From Desulfovibrio sp. OH1186_COT-070 (GTDB lineage: Bacteria > Desulfobacterota > Desulfovibrionia > Desulfovibrionales > Desulfovibrionaceae), in contig NZ_RQYH01000001.1 in NCBI RefSeq assembly GCF_003860215.1, positions 1 through 64,000 on the forward strand: a stretch of 64,000 nt of DNA, given 5' to 3'. Below the pieces are notes generated by a model, which worked only from the letters and a program-made list of their open reading frames with translations, made no database searches and was not told where the DNA came from. Below, in pieces: positions 8,492-16,873 of this stretch. A program made the translations under genes and the position numbers. Numbering within the stretch: the stretch's first letter is position 1; each line of letters starts with the position of its first letter.

Positions 8492-9169
8492 ATGAAACGC
8501 TTTTTTGTCTCGCTGCTTCTTGCAGCAGCACTGTTGCTGCCCGGCATGGTCAAGGCAGAGGGCACGGGGCTTTATCTGGCTCCCAAATTTCTCATGAGCA
8601 TCCAGAGCACCGGTCCCATTGAACGCTCCAGCGCCATGGCCGGGAGCGGCGTGGGCAGTTACAACCAGTTTACACTCGGCGGAGCACTGGCTCTGGGCTA
8701 CGATTTCTGGCCGGAACAGATGCTGCCCCTGCGCACGGAGATCGAATTCGCACTGCGCGCCAACAGCAGAAAAAACTGGAGTGACAGGGGAGTCAACTTG
8801 TCTGAAGTCAAGGGAACATGGAACAATTCTACCCTGTTCGCCAATCTTTTCTGGGACTTTCACAATGACACGGCTGTGACGCCCTATGTGGGTGCGGGCA
8901 TCGGACTGGCCTTCACCTATGCTGGCTACGACTTCAAGGACAACAACGGCAACAGGTTCTCCGCCGACGACCGCTTTACCAATTTCGCCTGGAATGCTGG
9001 AGCCGGTCTGGCTTACAACATCAACGAAAACTTCACCCTTGACGCGTCTTACCGCTTTGTGGGCCTTGGTTACAATCAGGTCAGCGCCACCTCCAACTCG
9101 CAGAAATACGAGATCGGCAACCGCCCCTACAACAACGAATTCATGTTCGGCCTGCGGTACGGATTTTAA
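8492..9169 (+). CDS. Outer-membrane beta-barrel protein (OmpA/Opa-like porin domain)
   Basis: A 225-residue protein with signal peptide MKRFFVSLLLAAALLLPGMVKA. The mature protein has alternating aromatic/polar strands (YLAPKFLMS, TLGGALALGYDF, TEIEFALR, TPYVGAGIGLAF, AWNAGAGLAYNI, LDASYRFVGLGY) and ends in MFGLRYGF, the C-terminal aromatic signature used for outer-membrane insertion. This is the OMP_b-brl type, likely eight strands. AGGAGG is perfectly placed before the ATG. A strong hairpin follows the gene. Its role may be surface adhesion or envelope stability; the sequence does not decide. Confidence 0.9.
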   Translation: MKRFFVSLLLAAALLLPGMVKAEGTGLYLAPKFLMSIQSTGPIERSSAMAGSGVGSYNQFTLGGALALGYDFWPEQMLPLRTEIEFALRANSRKNWSDRGVNLSEVKGTWNNSTLFANLFWDFHNDTAVTPYVGAGIGLAFTYAGYDFKDNNGNRFSADDRFTNFAWNAGAGLAYNINENFTLDASYRFVGLGYNQVSATSNSQKYEIGNRPYNNEFMFGLRYGF

Positions 9170-9205
9170 GCAAAAAACTGTACGGCATAAAAATCCGTAT
9201 AATGG

Positions 9206-9243
9206 CAACAAGGGACTTCCCGCTGTCCGGAAGTCCCTTGTTG
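9206..9243 (+). terminator. Strong hairpin after the outer-membrane protein gene
   Basis: A perfect 15-bp stem (CAACAAGGGACTTCC and its complement) closes an 8-base loop 37 bases past the stop. No T-run follows, so it may terminate with Rho or protect the mRNA 3' end rather than act as a classic intrinsic terminator. It also lies beyond the end of the convergent gene. Confidence 0.65.
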
Positions 9244-9320
9244 GCGTTATGGAGTCGACAGGGGAACACGCACCCGTCGCACAGATGCCCCCGTTTTTTT
9301 ACTGTCCCCTGAAATTTTTT

Positions 9321-11207
9321 TCAGACGCGTCCGACGCAACGCTTGGGACACGCGCGGCAGGGGGTATCAGGGTCGCCCGAGTGCAGGCGATGCCGGAAAA
9401 GCGCATACGCCTCCGAATTCCAGATGCCCAGCGGATCCTGCTTTTCAACCGTGCCGTAAATTCTTCTGTCCGGATCATCCTCGTCAGTGGGCACATTCAG
9501 GTAGATACACGGGGCAATCACCCCATCAGCATCCACATACAGGCAGCTTTGGATGCGCTCGCTGCAATCGGGGCGCTCGGCCTTTCCCGGCAGGGAATAA
9601 TATATCTCCCTTCCCACGGCAGAAGCCTGCGCCGCTGCCTGCCGCAAGACCGCAAGGGCCGGGACGATTTTCTCCTCCTCATGGGGCGCAAAGGCCTCCT
9701 CCTTCATCTGGGGGGATGCAGGATAGTCAAGAGTGCTTATGACCGCCACGGGAACGTCCAGGGCCACCATAAGCTCCACAAGGCCGCTGACCTCATTGAT
9801 CTGCGAAGCACACAGCAAATAGGCCAGATGCACATGGGGAAATTCGCTGCCTGCAGCCCGCTTGGCCCTGTTGAGACTTTCGATACCCGCAAAAACTTTT
9901 TCCACCGGAATTCCGGCGCGTGCGGCATTGCCCTTGGCGTCAGTGCCTGCCAGAGAAAAGGCGACAATATCCATACCGCTGCGCACCAGCCGTTCTGCTG
10001 TCAGGTCATTGACCCCCAAACCGCATGTGGTTGTGGAGACAGCGCAGCCGACTCTGCGGGCCGCCGCCGCAAAAGAGAAAAAATCCGGATGTGTCAGCGG
10101 CTCTCCCCATCCCTGAAGGTGCACGCGCCTGGCCTGCCGCACAAGAGGGTGCAGGGCTGCAAAGGTTGTTTTTTCCATGTGCCGCGACCGCCAGACATGT
10201 TTTTTTGTTGTGTGCGGACAGTAGGTGCAGCGCCCCGGACAGTGTGAGCTTACTTCTATCTGCAAACAGTCGAAAGGTCTCTCCTCTCCCCGGAGAGCCT
10301 GCATCAGTCTGTATACAAAGCCCGGCCTGGCATAGACAGACAATGGGCCAGAGATCTTGCCTCCCTCCGCACCGGGCACGTCCTTTTGCTTTTTTCGCGC
10401 CACCCGCCATGTTGTCTCCCAAAAAGGAACAGAAACGGAAATGCCCCACTTGCGCTTGAAGGCCGCAATTCCTCCGTTGGTGTCCAGCCCCAGATTGAGG
10501 TTTTGACAGCCCCTGTCTTCCGCTTCTCTGACAATGGCATGCAAGAGCACATCAGAAACGCCTGGCGGGCAATCTTTTTGGCGAAATGCAAACAGGTAGA
10601 AAGCTGTTGTCAGGGAAGAAAAATCCCCCACAGCCAGAGCAAGAAGAAGGTTTTCTCCCCTGCTCCGGGCCGCAAACAGAACAGCGTCCGGACTTGCCGC
10701 AAGATACGCGCGTATGCGGGAAAAAATAAATTCCGTTTCCGGAGAAAGGCACTTTCTCTGGCAGAAAGACCGCATCAGAATTTCGTGCTCCTCCCCCCAT
10801 TCCTCCCGGCACACCACACACTCACGCTCGCCGCGCCGCAGCATGTTGCGCAGGTTCCCGCCCAAAGAGCGCACAGGCAGTTTAAGAAATGCATAGGCAT
10901 CTTCCCGGCAAGACGCATCGCCCGGAGCAATGTCCGGACGGGACGGCGAAAGTACGGTCAGCAGCGAACAGTTTTCGTCCTCAAGAGCCTTTGCTGCAAC
11001 CAGCCGCATGTCCGCCGAAGAGGTATGCAGTTCCTCCGGAGCAACGCCCGGATCATAGGCCACAAAAACTCTGTGCCCGCTCTGCTCATAGGCAATGTGG
11101 CCCGCATGGAGCAGCGGTTTTGACCCGGCCACTGCCGTCACATAGTGTATCAGATGCTCGGGAACCAAAGCCTGGGCCGTGATGTGTGAAAAGCCGTGAA
11201 AGAACAT
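9321..11207 (-). CDS. GNAT/FemAB-like acyltransferase fused to radical SAM/SPASM enzyme
   Basis: A 628-residue fusion. Residues ~1-265 form a GNAT/FemAB-like domain ending in LNLGLDTNGGIAAFKRKWG (237-255), closely parallel to the same region of the upstream gene. Residues ~305-628 are a radical SAM domain with C323-x3-C327-x2-C330 (SSHCPGRCTYC) and a C-terminal SPASM/twitch-like extension with cysteines 548, 555, 567, 617, 620 and 624. SPASM proteins modify peptides or proteins or act in cofactor pathways; the substrate here is unknown. The start ATG lies one base after the upstream stop (TGA-C-ATG) with GGGG ahead, so the two are translationally coupled. The frame continues ~390 bases upstream, but only as a shadow of the previous gene. 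Confidence 0.85.
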   Translation of the reverse strand: MFFHGFSHITAQALVPEHLIHYVTAVAGSKPLLHAGHIAYEQSGHRVFVAYDPGVAPEELHTSSADMRLVAAKALEDENCSLLTVLSPSRPDIAPGDASCREDAYAFLKLPVRSLGGNLRNMLRRGERECVVCREEWGEEHEILMRSFCQRKCLSPETEFIFSRIRAYLAASPDAVLFAARSRGENLLLALAVGDFSSLTTAFYLFAFRQKDCPPGVSDVLLHAIVREAEDRGCQNLNLGLDTNGGIAAFKRKWGISVSVPFWETTWRVARKKQKDVPGAEGGKISGPLSVYARPGFVYRLMQALRGEERPFDCLQIEVSSHCPGRCTYCPHTTKKHVWRSRHMEKTTFAALHPLVRQARRVHLQGWGEPLTHPDFFSFAAAARRVGCAVSTTTCGLGVNDLTAERLVRSGMDIVAFSLAGTDAKGNAARAGIPVEKVFAGIESLNRAKRAAGSEFPHVHLAYLLCASQINEVSGLVELMVALDVPVAVISTLDYPASPQMKEEAFAPHEEEKIVPALAVLRQAAAQASAVGREIYYSLPGKAERPDCSERIQSCLYVDADGVIAPCIYLNVPTDEDDPDRRIYGTVEKQDPLGIWNSEAYALFRHRLHSGDPDTPCRACPKRCVGRV

Positions 11208-11208
11208 G

Positions 11209-12960
11209 TCACCCCATCCTTTGCATCCTTGCCCGAATCTTGTGCAGCAGGGAGGGATAGACCTTGCTGACGCGAAAACCGTCTTCACGCAACATTTTTT
11301 CAAGATTGAGCATGTGTGCCGTACCGACAAGGACAACGGCGCGCCCCCGTTCAATATACGGTCGCATGACCTTGAGGAACAAATGATCGCGCATGGAGAT
11401 GACGCGTTCTGTCCGCGTGGGAAACTCCGTGCCTGTACCCAGCATTTTCTCCAGATCTCCCGCCAGATAGGCACGAAGACTCTGCCGCATCTTCCTGCCC
11501 CACGTTTCGGGGCAGCGCAAAAACCGCAAAATGCGCTCCAGAGGCACACTCTCAAGCGACGCAATCTGATCCGGAATGCTTTCCATGGCAACAATATGGC
11601 GATTCATGGACCGGGCAATCTCCCATGCTTCAAGGTCCACGGAGTGCCGCCAGCCGTTACGCTCCAGAAAGGCATAGTACAGCGTAAAAAAAACTGACCA
11701 CGGGCGGTGCTCGGCAAGAACCCGCCTGACGTCCAGGGGCTTTTCCCACGCCATGTTCAGAAAACGGGCAAGTTTCCCTTCCGGGCCGCGCACCACACGC
11801 TCCAGACGCTGTATTTCCTGTTCGGCAAGGCAGTCGGCCAACCGCGGCCCGGCCCCCAGCGTGCTCCCGTGGCGCGTCACAGCCTCAAGGCTGGCGGCGT
11901 CCAGCGGCCCTTCAAAAAGCACCGTGTCCGCCTGCTGAAAAAGATTGCGGAAGGACGGTGCGAAAGAGTAGCGAAAAATATGGGCTGTTCCGCCTATCCA
12001 GGAAGTTTTTCCGTTTTTTTCCAATTTCCACAGCATGGCGAAGTCACGCTGATCGGAAAGGCTTTCTCTTTCCTCCTGATGACGCGCTCCGTATCTCCCC
12101 ACTCCCAGGGCGGACAGGGAAAAATTCAAAAAATCCGCCCTGCTGTCTTTCACTTTTCTGCCCTGGGCCTGCAGGTTCTGCTTTTTCCAGGATGCGGCCT
12201 GATACGGCAGAGTTTTGACTGCCCCCCACTTTTCCTTGAAGCGGCGTATGCCGTCATTGACCCCAAGCCCAAGATGAATGTACCTCTTGCCGGATTTTCG
12301 CGCATTTTCCAGCATCATGGCAAAAAGAAGGTCTGTCGCGTGCGGCGTATAGTTTTCCCGCGAGTGTGCCCCGATGATATAGGAGGAAAATTCCTGGGGC
12401 GAATAATCCATGACACAGCATGCAGCCAGATCTCCCCCGGCGTCCCACGCGTTGAGAAGCCGCACGTCCGTGCCGGGAGCCGCCAGCATGGACGCTGTTC
12501 GGGCGAAGAGCTCATGGACATGCGGCTTGAAATCTTTTCTGCGCAAGAACTCCGCCCACAATCTTCTGTGGGCCGCAGTAAACACCTTGCCCTCGTCCAC
12601 AGTCAGGCTGTTTGCAGCCTTGCGCACCGGGCCGCGCACCTTTGCCGGAACGGGAAAATGGACAGGCAGCACATAGTACACGTCCGTTTCGTCAACATGG
12701 GGCTGGAGTTCCTGCGGCATTTCCGGGGCAATGGCCCAGTAGTCCCCGGCCTGCGTTTTTTCTGCCATGTCTGTCAGGGCCGCAAAAAACTCTCTGGCAT
12801 CATGGGGGCTGCCAAAAGGATAACCAACGGCGATAAGCCAGCCCTCGCCAGTCAGGAACAGATAGTCGCGAAAAATCACGCTCTTTCCGCCGGAAATCGC
12901 TGCCATGAAAGACACCGAATGCTCAGGGACGGTGCGGATGCTGCTGTACTGCTGGCTCAT
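11209..12960 (-). CDS. GNAT/FemAB-like acyltransferase fused to TraB/GumN domain
   Basis: A 583-residue fusion. Residues ~1-260 form a GNAT/FemAB-like domain with IHLGLGVNDGIRRFKEKWG (228-246), paralogous to the N terminus of the downstream protein. Residues ~305-570 match the TraB/GumN (TIKI/ChaN-like) superfamily: WIGGTAHI at 321-328, VLFEGPL at 347-353 and a second VGTAHM at 545-550, the paired G-T-A-H motifs of that fold. Family members include metal-dependent peptidases. Start: ATG at 12960 with GGGAG eight bases upstream; an 82-codon upstream extension is low-complexity and rejected. No signal peptide or membrane helix is seen, so a cytoplasmic location is likely. Confidence 0.83.
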   Translation of the reverse strand: MSQQYSSIRTVPEHSVSFMAAISGGKSVIFRDYLFLTGEGWLIAVGYPFGSPHDAREFFAALTDMAEKTQAGDYWAIAPEMPQELQPHVDETDVYYVLPVHFPVPAKVRGPVRKAANSLTVDEGKVFTAAHRRLWAEFLRRKDFKPHVHELFARTASMLAAPGTDVRLLNAWDAGGDLAACCVMDYSPQEFSSYIIGAHSRENYTPHATDLLFAMMLENARKSGKRYIHLGLGVNDGIRRFKEKWGAVKTLPYQAASWKKQNLQAQGRKVKDSRADFLNFSLSALGVGRYGARHQEERESLSDQRDFAMLWKLEKNGKTSWIGGTAHIFRYSFAPSFRNLFQQADTVLFEGPLDAASLEAVTRHGSTLGAGPRLADCLAEQEIQRLERVVRGPEGKLARFLNMAWEKPLDVRRVLAEHRPWSVFFTLYYAFLERNGWRHSVDLEAWEIARSMNRHIVAMESIPDQIASLESVPLERILRFLRCPETWGRKMRQSLRAYLAGDLEKMLGTGTEFPTRTERVISMRDHLFLKVMRPYIERGRAVVLVGTAHMLNLEKMLREDGFRVSKVYPSLLHKIRARMQRMG

Positions 12961-13208
12961 GTGCCGTCTCCCTGTCCGCCCTGCGGCAGGCAGTATGTTG
13001 CTGGGCAACGCGTGCGCCGGGCAGTGTGCCCGCAACGCAGGAGCAGGCCGCCCCTGAACCGCTGCGCGGATCAGAAGCAGCCTGCTCCCGGTTGATGCGG
13101 ACTCCCCAATTTGCGCGCCTACTGCGGAAAAACCCGGAACACGAAGGCACAAAGGCAGTACCGTTGCACCTTGCATGACTTGGTATGCGCGAGAGAAAGT
13201 ACACAACG
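12961..13208. other. Spacer between ppsA and the GNAT-like fusion pair
   Basis: 248 bases with no coding sequence I can support and no convincing intrinsic terminator for the upstream PEP synthase gene. The promoter of the two-gene fusion unit may lie here, but I find no clear sigma-70 match. Confidence 0.4.
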
Positions 13209-16200
13209 TCAGTCATTCATCTGACGGGAAACTTCCAAGGCTTTTGCCTGTTCTTCAAAGTTTGCAAAACCCGCGTGGTGCAAGGCATCAGAAACAGTTT
13301 CGTCCCAGTTCCATGTGGCATAGATCACCGGCTTGTGGAAGTCGGAACGGAAGTTTTGCAGTTCGGAGCGGTAAAAGTCTTCCTTGGGCGTATCCAGGTT
13401 TTCCCGGAACTGCTCATGCCGCCGCTGGAGTTCGCCCTCATACCATTCCTGAATATCCTGGGGATTTTTGTATTTTTTCAGGATGTGCCCATATCCGGCT
13501 TTTTCCATCAGGCTTGCAAGGCGTTTATGGTGCTGCTGCACAAGCCATTTGCCCAGATCGGCGGCGGCAATGTTTTCCGCTTCCACGGCGGCGATGTCAA
13601 AGACCGTCTGATAATAGGTATCGGGCACAACAGAGGCGGAAGTGATACCGGCAATGGCGACCAGACCGCGCAAAATAACGCTGTTGGAAACCCCCTGGCC
13701 GCAGAATCCGATTTTTTTCGCGTACTTCTGGCCCGTAAAGATGGTCACCAGAATGGCCCAGACAACAGCGGGATCTTCTTCATCATAGATGTGGGACAGA
13801 CGCGCATTATCTCTGTCGGTAGCCAGAACCATCTGGGTCATGTCGTTGGAGCCGATGGAAAATCCGTCAAACTCGGCAATGAACTCCTTTGCCAAAATGG
13901 CATTGGAAGGCAGTTCGGACATGAGAATGATCTTGAGCCCGTCCTGCCCGCTTTTGAGCTTGTGCACCTGATCCAGATAACTCCGCATGGAGCGGGCTTC
14001 TTCCAGCGTGCGGACAAAGGGCAGCATCATGCGCAGATTGGAACCGCCGTACACACCCCGCGCCAGCTTGAACGCCTCGATTTCCCAATCGTGGATATTG
14101 CGCGACACTCCGCGATAGCCGAGCATGGGATTGTCTTCCATATACTCGAAAAGATTGCCACCCAAAAGATTGCGGTATTCGTTGCTCTTGAAGTCCGTGG
14201 TGCGGTATGTGATGGGCTTTCCGTAAAAGGCCACGGCAAAAAGCGCCAAATTCTGCGCCAAGGTCTGGACGTAATGCTCCTTGCCCGTACGGAAGCCGCG
14301 CGATTTGATGAGGGCACGGATGGTGTCGGGGAGGTTGCGCACATCGTCCATTTCTTTTTTCAGGCCGGTACGCAGCGCAGCTTCTTCCCGCAAGAGCCGG
14401 ATATCTTCCAGCACCTTGCTGACCAGTGGCAGATGCCTGACGCGCTCCACATGAGCCTCCACGCTGCTCTCGATTTCCGCAGCGCGCTTGGAAGCTTCAG
14501 GGTCGCCAAAATGCAGCAGGGCCAGTTCATCATCGTAGCCCATGATGATGCGCACATGATCCGCCAGGTTGGCGGAGGTCTTGAGAATTTCCATGCGCCT
14601 GGACGCTATCTCCATGTGCTGGTCAATCTTGTGTTCCAGTTCGCGCATCTTGCGGTGCTGCAACAGGACTTCCTCGGCACCGAGATTTTTTGTGGAATCA
14701 GCCAGTGCCACAACTTCGGCAGTGAAACCGGTGATTTCTCCCACATATTCGCGCAAATTGAAATTGAAGACGATAAGCCCTGCGCCCATCTGCTCGCGCA
14801 ACACCTTGGAAAGACGGTCTTCCAGATCTTTCAGTTTGTTCTGGACGACCCCCTCAAGCTTGCCGTTGTCAAAGGCTTCCAGAGCCTGGGGGTGAACGCC
14901 GATATTGCCGAGCATGAACTCCGCGCGTAAAAGGCCGACCTCAAACTGGGGGAAATTGCGCAAGCGGGAAAGAAAGAGCGCCTGCCCCACATCAGCCAGA
15001 ACCAAGCCAACTTTTGTTTTTGTGGTCGGCAGCTTGGCAATGTCCATCTCGCCGCCCACAAGGTGCAGCGGCAGAAGCCCGCGATACACGCGGCCATGCG
15101 TACCGTCAACCGTAACTTCCGCTCCGTCAAGGGCGCGCAGAACATCCATCCTCTGAATGCCGATAACCGCGGCAATGCCCAGTTCGCGCGAGGTAATGGC
15201 CGCATGGCTTGTATCGCCCCCGACATCGGCCATGATTGCCGATGCCACGCGCATGCCGGGCACCATGTCCGGGTCGGTGCGCTCTGCGGCCAGCACATCG
15301 CCTCTGGACACCTTGTTCAGTTCCAGAGCAGAGCGCAAAAACCGTACGGTCCCCTGCCCCGCTCCGCGCGAAGCGCCGTTTCCTTCCACCAGCACCTCGG
15401 CCTGGGCCGCAGCCTTGGCATCCACCTCGCGCCGACGCATGAAAATGGTGGAGGGATACAATTCCAGTTCCTCATTCCAGCGGGTTTCCGGGCGGGCCTG
15501 CACAAACCAGAGCTTGTCATTGGCATCAATGCAGAATTCCGTATCCATGATCATGCCATCATAGGCCTTGCTCACGGCGCGAACGCCCTGCGCTACCCTT
15601 TCCGCCTGACTCAGGGACAGTGCCCAGCGCAACGCCTCCAGTTCGGGGACCTCAACCTCCTTGGTCCCGCCGCGCTCATCATATACGATCTTCATTCCCT
15701 TGCAGCCCATCTGGCGGATGACCACCTCGGAGCCGTCGTCACGCTGGAAGACATACATCTTGTCCGGCGTCACCTTGCCGCCCACCACAGCCTCGCCCAA
15801 GCCATAGCTGGCATCAATGCTGACAAGATCCTGCCTGTCGCTCCCGCGACAGCCTGTTGCCGTATCCGCAGAAAACGCCGTTCCGGAAATGACAGGATTG
15901 ATCATCTGCATCATGCAGACGGAAAGTGAGGTATTTTCGATGGCCCATTCTTTCTTGGCCAGTTCGGCGATGGATTCGTCTCCTGTTTCCTCCGCTTTGG
16001 CAAGAGCGTCAAGAATGGCTTCGCGCCGATAGGTCATGGAACGCAGATTATACGCGGAAGCGCAGTCCCAATGATAGGCTTCCAGCACCCTGTCCGCGCC
16101 CACCATGTTCAGATAGGTGTCCTGCAGCCCGGCAAAGGCCTTTTTTCGCGAATCTTCTCCCGCCGCCGAGGAGCGCACGGCCACCGGCGTCATGTCGTCC

Positions 16201-16784
16201 CCGTTTTCGGCACAAATGGCCTGATAGGCTCCGCGCACCGCCACGCCCACTTCCTCCGGCACCTCCACGGACAGAATGGCCGCCTGCACCATGACCGACC
16301 GCTTGCGCAACTGGTCAATGCCTTCCGGGGAAGTGGCAAAGCCCTCCACAATCGTGTTGACAAACGTGCGCAGCTTTGTATGCGACTCGCCGCCCTCGGC
16401 CTGGGCGGCCTGGCGTATCTGCCGGCCCAACTGGCGGACAAATTTTTGCAAAAATTCCGGATCCTGGTTGATTTCGGGATCCTTCCAGTCGATACGGCCG
16501 TACTCCTTGTCCACCACACTGCGCGCAACGCGCGCGTTTACCCGGGTTTCGTCCAGCAGCCGATGGAAGGCGAGGGAAGAAACAGCGCGGAAATATGGGG
16601 CCTGAATGCCCTCAATCTGACTGATCAGGGCTGTATTGTAGTTTTTGCCGCCAACAAGCAGTTCTGCTTCCGGACCAAGCCGGACAATGTCCGCGCCTGT
16701 GAGAACAAGCTGCTCCCGAATGGCATCGGACGCTTCTGGCTTGGCTTTCGCCTGTGCAGTGGTTTTGGCGGTGGTTTTAGCCAT
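13209..16784 (-). CDS. ppsA: Phosphoenolpyruvate synthase, extra-long form
   Basis: Converts pyruvate, ATP and water to PEP, AMP and phosphate for gluconeogenesis. The N-terminal ATP-grasp pyruvate/phosphate-binding domain includes VAVRSSAAGEDS (201-212). The swivelling phosphohistidine domain carries H527 in GGDTSHAAITSRELGI. The PEP-binding TIM barrel ends with the catalytic Cys in GFCGQGVSNS. At 1191 residues it is about 400 longer than the E. coli enzyme; much of the excess lies between the His domain and the barrel, including coiled-coil-like helices. GGAGG sits five bases before the ATG. It follows pyc by 89 bases on the same strand. Confidence 0.9.
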   Translation of the reverse strand: MAKTTAKTTAQAKAKPEASDAIREQLVLTGADIVRLGPEAELLVGGKNYNTALISQIEGIQAPYFRAVSSLAFHRLLDETRVNARVARSVVDKEYGRIDWKDPEINQDPEFLQKFVRQLGRQIRQAAQAEGGESHTKLRTFVNTIVEGFATSPEGIDQLRKRSVMVQAAILSVEVPEEVGVAVRGAYQAICAENGDDMTPVAVRSSAAGEDSRKKAFAGLQDTYLNMVGADRVLEAYHWDCASAYNLRSMTYRREAILDALAKAEETGDESIAELAKKEWAIENTSLSVCMMQMINPVISGTAFSADTATGCRGSDRQDLVSIDASYGLGEAVVGGKVTPDKMYVFQRDDGSEVVIRQMGCKGMKIVYDERGGTKEVEVPELEALRWALSLSQAERVAQGVRAVSKAYDGMIMDTEFCIDANDKLWFVQARPETRWNEELELYPSTIFMRRREVDAKAAAQAEVLVEGNGASRGAGQGTVRFLRSALELNKVSRGDVLAAERTDPDMVPGMRVASAIMADVGGDTSHAAITSRELGIAAVIGIQRMDVLRALDGAEVTVDGTHGRVYRGLLPLHLVGGEMDIAKLPTTKTKVGLVLADVGQALFLSRLRNFPQFEVGLLRAEFMLGNIGVHPQALEAFDNGKLEGVVQNKLKDLEDRLSKVLREQMGAGLIVFNFNLREYVGEITGFTAEVVALADSTKNLGAEEVLLQHRKMRELEHKIDQHMEIASRRMEILKTSANLADHVRIIMGYDDELALLHFGDPEASKRAAEIESSVEAHVERVRHLPLVSKVLEDIRLLREEAALRTGLKKEMDDVRNLPDTIRALIKSRGFRTGKEHYVQTLAQNLALFAVAFYGKPITYRTTDFKSNEYRNLLGGNLFEYMEDNPMLGYRGVSRNIHDWEIEAFKLARGVYGGSNLRMMLPFVRTLEEARSMRSYLDQVHKLKSGQDGLKIILMSELPSNAILAKEFIAEFDGFSIGSNDMTQMVLATDRDNARLSHIYDEEDPAVVWAILVTIFTGQKYAKKIGFCGQGVSNSVILRGLVAIAGITSASVVPDTYYQTVFDIAAVEAENIAAADLGKWLVQQHHKRLASLMEKAGYGHILKKYKNPQDIQEWYEGELQRRHEQFRENLDTPKEDFYRSELQNFRSDFHKPVIYATWNWDETVSDALHHAGFANFEEQAKALEVSRQMND

Positions 16785-16873
16785 GTTTTCCTCCGGGTTG
16801 GAAACAAAAGCCTTGCAGGTTTGTCATAATGTATACCGCGCGTGTGTCTGCTGTCCACAGTTTCCACGGCGCG

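Noticed and set aside
11208-11594. N-terminal extension of the radical SAM fusion
   Set aside because: These codons read out of frame through the upstream TraB/GumN gene and give an Arg/Cys-rich sequence. The ATG at 11207 with an upstream ribosome site is the natural start.
12923-13216. 97-codon minus-strand frame before the TraB/GumN fusion
   Set aside because: Low-complexity Arg/Ser-rich peptide overlapping the fusion start; no homology signal or spacing evidence.
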